10,763 bases of DNA from Actinomycetales bacterium. Its GTDB lineage: Bacteria > Actinomycetota > Actinomycetes > Actinomycetales > BWSM-131. The stretch lies in assembly GCA_030149025.1 (NCBI GenBank), contig JASBSH010000125.1, positions 1 through 10,763 of the forward strand, given 5' to 3'. The notes under the pieces are model-generated. The model was given only the letters and a program-made list of their open reading frames with translations. It ran no database searches and was not told the DNA's origin. The position numbers and the translations under genes were made by a program. Positions 7,027 to 10,763 of this stretch are shown here, in pieces. The number at the start of each line of letters is the position of its first letter. Position 1 is the stretch's first letter.

Positions 7027-7401
7027 CTAGCCGGTGGACGGCGGCACGCCGGCCGACCGGTCGTCCTGTCGTTCCCTGGCCCACCGGGCGCGGTCGCGGT
7101 CGATCCGGTTCCCCAGCAGGAGGAACCAGACCCAGAGCACGAGAAAGATGCCGCCGAGCGCGAACATGGCCGGCACCCAGAACCCGGTGGCCAGCACCAG
7201 ACCCTGCAGCACCCAGCCGACGACCAGGCCGCCCGGACGGCGGACGAGCCCGGCGCCGACGATGCAGGCGACCGTGAGCACCAGGCCCGCGATCCACGCC
7301 GTCGCTGCCGGCACGGCCGCGAGGCTCGCTGCCACGAGGGTGGCGAAGAAGACCACGAACGCCTCGAGCCCGAGGCAGATGGCTGCCAGGCGGTTCCTCA
7401 C
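7027..7401 (-). CDS. DUF4233 small integral membrane protein
   Basis: This 124-residue hydrophobic protein has about four predicted membrane segments (residues ~5-29, 35-53, 57-73 and 76-97). A charged, Arg-rich cytoplasmic tail follows (NRIDRDRARWARERQDDR). Length, topology and position between folC and ndk match the DUF4233 family, including the mycobacterial protein at the same place. No biochemical function is known to me. Its GTG start overlaps the folC stop by 4 bases (GTGA at 7398-7401), so it is probably translated by coupling to folC. Confidence 0.85.
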   Translation of the reverse strand: MRNRLAAICLGLEAFVVFFATLVAASLAAVPAATAWIAGLVLTVACIVGAGLVRRPGGLVVGWVLQGLVLATGFWVPAMFALGGIFLVLWVWFLLLGNRIDRDRARWARERQDDRSAGVPPSTG

Positions 7402-8825
7402 AGCGGCTCCTCGCGCTGCACGAACCGCTCCACCGCGTCGACGGCCGGTGCGCGCAGGAGCACCCGGGCCTCGCCGGCCACGGTGACGGAGCCGGTGACG
7501 AGCACCCCCCCGGTCTGGCCGCCCTGGGCCTCCGCGCGGTCGGCAGCGGCGACGATGGCGTCGTCCAGTCGTTCCTCGGTGTGGACGCGGTCCTCCCCGA
7601 ACACCTCCACGGCCTCCTCCGCCAGCACGCCGACCGGTATCGCGCGCGGCGACGTGGAGCGGGTGACCACCACCTCGTCCAGCAGCGGTTCCAGCACGTC
7701 GAGGATGGCGCCGGCGTCCTTGTCGGCGAGCACGCCGACCACCCCGACCAGGTAGGTGAAGTTGAAGGCCTCCTCCATGGCGGCGACGAGCACCTGGGCA
7801 CCGGCGGGGTTGTGGGCCGCGTCGACGATGACCGCGGGGCTCTTGCGGACGAGCTCCAGCCGGCCCGGGGAGGTGAGGTCCGCCATCGCCTCCTGGACGA
7901 CCTCGGCCGACAGAGACTGCTGGCCGTTGCCGATGAACCCCTCGACCGCTGCGATGGCGACGGCCAGGTTGTGCGCCTGGTGCTCCCCGTGCAGGGGCAG
8001 GAAGACGTCGGTGTACGTGCCCGCCAGACCCTGCACGGTCACCAGCTGACCGCCGACGGCGACCTGCCGGGAGGTGACGCCGAACTCCAGCCCCTCACGG
8101 GCGATCGTGGAGCCGCTCTCGACGGCCTTGGCGAGCAGCACCTCGGCCGCCTCCACCGGCTGCTGGGCCATCACCAGGAACCCGCCCTCGGTGAGGATCC
8201 CGGCCTTCTCGCCCGCGATCTCCGCGACGGTGTCGCCCAGCATGCGGGTGTGGTCCAGGGAGATCGGGGTGATAACCGCGACGGTGGCGTCCGCCACGTT
8301 GGTGGCGTCCCAGGTGCCGCCGAGCCCCACCTCCACGACCGCGACGTCGACAGGGGCGTCCGCGAACGCCGCGAAGGCCATCACCGCGAGCATCTCGAAG
8401 TAGGTGATCGGCACCTCGCCGGCCCGCCGCAGCTCGCCGTCCACCATCGCGACGTACGGCGCGACGTCCTCGTAGACCTCGACGAACTTCTCCGGGCTCA
8501 GCGGACGGCCGTCGATGCCGATCCGCTCGGTGACCTCGTGCAGGTGGGGGCTGGTGAACCGTCCCGTGCGCAGGTTGTGCTCCCGCAGCAGCCGCTCGAT
8601 CATCCGCGCGGTCGAGGTCTTGCCGTTGGTGCCCGTGAGGTGGACGACGGGGTACGCGTGTTGCGGCTCGCCCAGCAACTCGCACACCTTGCGCACCGGC
8701 TCCAGCCGCGGCTGCATCCGGTCCTCCGGAGCGCGGGCGAGCAGCTCCGAGTACACGGCGCGCAGCCGCTGCTTGGCGAGCTCTGCCTCCTCGGCCCGCC
8801 TGGCGCGGTCGGCTGGTCCGCTCAC
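7398..8825 (-). CDS. folC: Folylpolyglutamate synthase / dihydrofolate synthase
   Basis: FolC adds glutamate to dihydropteroate and then extends the poly-glutamate tail of folates, using ATP, in the cytoplasm. The 475-residue product is close to the usual actinobacterial length. Visible motifs are the P-loop GTNGKTS (65-71), the folate-site segment TSPHLHEV (91-98), VEVGLGGTWDATN (164-176), LDHTRMLGDT (190-199), GEKAGI (205-210) and the C-terminal-domain motif VDAAHNP (334-340). The GTG at 8825 overlaps the ileS stop by 4 bases (GTGA, 8822-8825), which fixes the start and indicates an ancestral ileS-folC operon. The reading frame is open far upstream, to 10673, but that part is only a shadow of ileS. 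Confidence 0.95.
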   Translation of the reverse strand: MSGPADRARRAEEAELAKQRLRAVYSELLARAPEDRMQPRLEPVRKVCELLGEPQHAYPVVHLTGTNGKTSTARMIERLLREHNLRTGRFTSPHLHEVTERIGIDGRPLSPEKFVEVYEDVAPYVAMVDGELRRAGEVPITYFEMLAVMAFAAFADAPVDVAVVEVGLGGTWDATNVADATVAVITPISLDHTRMLGDTVAEIAGEKAGILTEGGFLVMAQQPVEAAEVLLAKAVESGSTIAREGLEFGVTSRQVAVGGQLVTVQGLAGTYTDVFLPLHGEHQAHNLAVAIAAVEGFIGNGQQSLSAEVVQEAMADLTSPGRLELVRKSPAVIVDAAHNPAGAQVLVAAMEEAFNFTYLVGVVGVLADKDAGAILDVLEPLLDEVVVTRSTSPRAIPVGVLAEEAVEVFGEDRVHTEERLDDAIVAAADRAEAQGGQTGGVLVTGSVTVAGEARVLLRAPAVDAVERFVQREEPL

Positions 8826-10669
8826 AGCTTCTCCACCCGAACCCGCACCCGGTGCCCATCGCCGACGGTCGCCTCCACGCCCTCGCCGGCGGGGACGGCG
8901 TCCAGATCCGCTGCCGCGCCGAAGGAGTCGGCGAGCGTCTCGGAGACGACCAGGCCCTGGTGGGCGAGCACGGCCTGCCAGACCGCGTCGTCCCCGACCA
9001 CGGTCAGCCGGATGCGGTCCGATAGGTCCAGACCGGTGTCCCGGCGTGCCTGCTGGACGACGCGAATCACGTCCCGGGCGAGACCGATCTGCGCCAGCTC
9101 CGGCGTCACCTCGGTGTCGAGCACGAGGAACCCACCACCCGGCAGGACGGCGACAGCGCGGCTCGCGCTCGCGCCGTCCCCGGCCGGCTCCGCCACCACG
9201 GTCTCGAGGGTGTACTCGCCCTCGGCCAGCTCCACGCCGCCGGAGGTGACCTTGCCGTCGTCGGCGACCGACCAGTCCCCGGACTTGCTGCCCTTGATGG
9301 CGGCCTGCACCTGCTTGCCCAGGCGCGGTCCGGCGGCGCGGGCGTTGACGGTCAGGCGCTGGGTGACGCCGAAGTCGCCCTCGATGGCGTCGGCCAGGTC
9401 GACGAGCTAGACCTGCTGGACGTTCACCTCGTCCGCGACGATGTCCGCGAACCGGTCGGCCAGGTCCCGGGCGCCGGGGGCGACGACCGTCAGCGAGCGC
9501 AGCGGCAGCCGGACGCGAAGGCCGTTCGCCTTCCGCAGGCCGAGCGCGGTGGAGCAGATCTGGCGGGTGCGGTCCATCCGCGCCACCAGCTCGGGATCTC
9601 CGACCAGCCCCCCGGCGTCCGGCCAGTCCTCCAGGTGGACGCTGCGCCCGCCGGTCAGGCCCTGCCAGATCTCCTCGGTCACGAGGGGAAGCAGCGGCGC
9701 GGCGACGCGGCAGAGCCGTTCCAGGCACGTCCGGAGCACGTCGAACGCGGCCTCGTCCTCGTCCCAGAACCGTTGCCGCGAGCGGCGGATGTACCAGTTC
9801 GTGAGCATGTCGAGGTACGTGCGGACGGTCTCGCACGCGCCTGCGATGTCGTAGACGTCCATCTGCGCCTGCGTCTCGGCCACCAGGTCGCGGGTCTTCG
9901 ACAGCAGGTACCGGTCGAGGACGTCGTCGGAACCCAGCCGCTCCTTCGCCTCGTACCCGGCGCCGCCGTTGGCGGCGTTCGCGTACAGCGCGAAGAAGTA
10001 CCAGGCGTTCCACAGGGGCAGCAGCACCTGGCGGACGCCGTCGCGGATCCCCTGCTCGGTGACGATGAGGTTGCCGCCGCGCAGGATCGGCGAGGCCATG
10101 AGGAACCAGCGCATCGCGTCGGCGCCGTCGCGGTCGAAGACCTCGTTGACGTCCGGGTAGTTGCGCAGCGACTTCGACATCTTCTGCCCGTCGTCGCCGA
10201 GCACGATGCCGTGGCTGAGGCAGGTCGAGAACGCGGGCCGGTCGAACAGCGCCGTGGCCAGCACGTGGAGCGTGTAGAACCAGCCCCGGGTCTGGTCCAG
10301 CCCCTCCGCGATGAAGTCGGCCGGGAAGTTCTGCTCGAACCACTCGCGGTTCTCGAACGGGTAGTGCACCTGGCCGTAGGGCATCGAGCCGGAGTCGAAC
10401 CACACGTCGAGGACGTCGGTCACCCGCCGCATCGTCGACCTGCCGGTCGGGTCGTCGGGGTTGGGCCGGGTCAGCTCGTCGATGAACGGCCGGTGCAGGT
10501 CGTCGGGCCGTACGCCGAAGTCGCGCTCGAGCTCGTCGAGCGATCCGTAGACGTCCACCCGCGGGTGCTCGGGGTCGTCTGAGCGCCACACCGGGATCGG
10601 GCTCCCCCAGAACCGGTTGCGGGAGATCGACCAGTCCCGGGCACCCTCGAGCCACCGGCCGCCACCACG
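8822..10669 (-). pseudogene. ileS: Isoleucyl-tRNA synthetase remnant, 5'-truncated with in-frame stop
   Basis: IleS charges tRNA-Ile with isoleucine. About 615 codons of recognisable IleS remain, against about 1040 residues for an intact actinobacterial enzyme. Homology begins near GRWLEGARDWSISRNRFWG and includes the end of the catalytic core, the KMSKS loop (10169-10183), the anticodon-binding region and the C-terminal domain. The N-terminal part, with the HIGH motif and most of the editing domain, is missing. The frame is blocked upstream by TGA at 10670-10672. After codons for VNVQQV, a TAG at 9407-9409 interrupts the same frame, and IleS sequence resumes at once (LVDLADAIEGDFGVTQRLTV) through to TGA at 8822. 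One base change, GAG to TAG, would explain this. No frameshift is visible. The remnant cannot be an active synthetase, so a functional copy must exist elsewhere unless both lesions are assembly errors. Confidence 0.85.
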
Positions 10670-10763
10670 TCACCCGTCGAGGAGCTTGCGGAGCGCCGCG
10701 CGGTCGTCGGGGTCGAGGCGCCGGAGGGCGTCGACGAGCGCGCCGAGATCGGCGCTTTCGTGA
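10670..10763 (-). CDS. C-terminal tail of an unidentified protein, partial
   Basis: A minus-strand frame open from the window edge ends at TGA 10670-10672. It codes about 30 residues including LGALVDALRRLDPDDRAALR, then KLLDG and the stop. Third codon positions are almost all G or C, and the charged helical ending looks like a genuine protein C-terminus. The stop is in the same frame as the truncated ileS, so this gene's end abuts the ileS remnant. It is not IleS sequence. The family cannot be told from 30 residues. The plus strand also has an open frame here, but without a start codon. Confidence 0.35.
   Translation of the reverse strand, partial: HESADLGALVDALRRLDPDDRAALRKLLDG

Noticed and set aside
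7581..9410. Plus-strand open frame of 609 codons opposite folC and ileS
   Set aside because: It has a shadow-type composition (LGDLVQVGAGEP, HRDVRRDVLVDL) with no recognisable family, and lies fully opposite conserved genes.
8826..10673. Upstream extension of the folC reading frame making a 1091-residue protein
   Set aside because: The extra residues are Arg/Pro/Gly-rich nonsense overlapping ileS in another frame. The folC start at 8825 with its GTGA overlap explains the gene.
10673..10762. Plus-strand open frame at the right edge reading PVEELAERRAVVGVEAPEG
   Set aside because: Its codon third positions look coding, but it has no ATG, GTG or TTG start in frame before the edge. The minus-strand frame ends in a proper stop and is preferred.

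Overview
The window is a dense, very G+C-rich stretch typical of an actinobacterium. Three things support that placement: an FbiC-type F420 biosynthesis gene, GTG starts with 4-base GTGA overlaps, and the gene order folC - DUF4233 - ndk seen in mycobacteria and streptomycetes. The protein sequences resemble Pseudonocardiales, but I cannot fix the genus. All genes except one lie on the minus strand. No gap without a gene exceeds 100 bases. I see no tRNA, rRNA, CRISPR array, complete insertion sequence or phage gene.

Reading in the direction of transcription (right to left), the right end holds the C-terminal tail of an unidentified protein (10763-10670). It runs straight into an isoleucyl-tRNA synthetase remnant (10669-8822) that lacks its N-terminal ~40% and has an in-frame TAG at 9407-9409. 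Then come folC, a DUF4233 membrane protein gene and ndk, overlapping or nearly touching, so they probably form one operon for folate and nucleotide metabolism. After a 97-base gap comes a large B12-binding-type radical SAM protein gene.

The one plus-strand gene (3823-4539) encodes a predicted lipoprotein. It converges on and overlaps the radical SAM gene by 39 bases. It diverges from a two-gene module made of a TPM-domain membrane protein with a long glycine-rich tail and a PspA/IM30 protein, which probably acts in cell-envelope stress. The left edge cuts through fbiC, which makes the deazaflavin (Fo) precursor of coenzyme F420. A strong inverted repeat separates pspA from fbiC.

Most of the window is ordinary conserved actinobacterial housekeeping sequence. 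The strongest anomaly is the doubly damaged ileS. Other points are the absence of the usual radical SAM partner gene, the uncharacterised lipoprotein, and the hairpin just ahead of fbiC. I did not find a convincing new multi-gene system.
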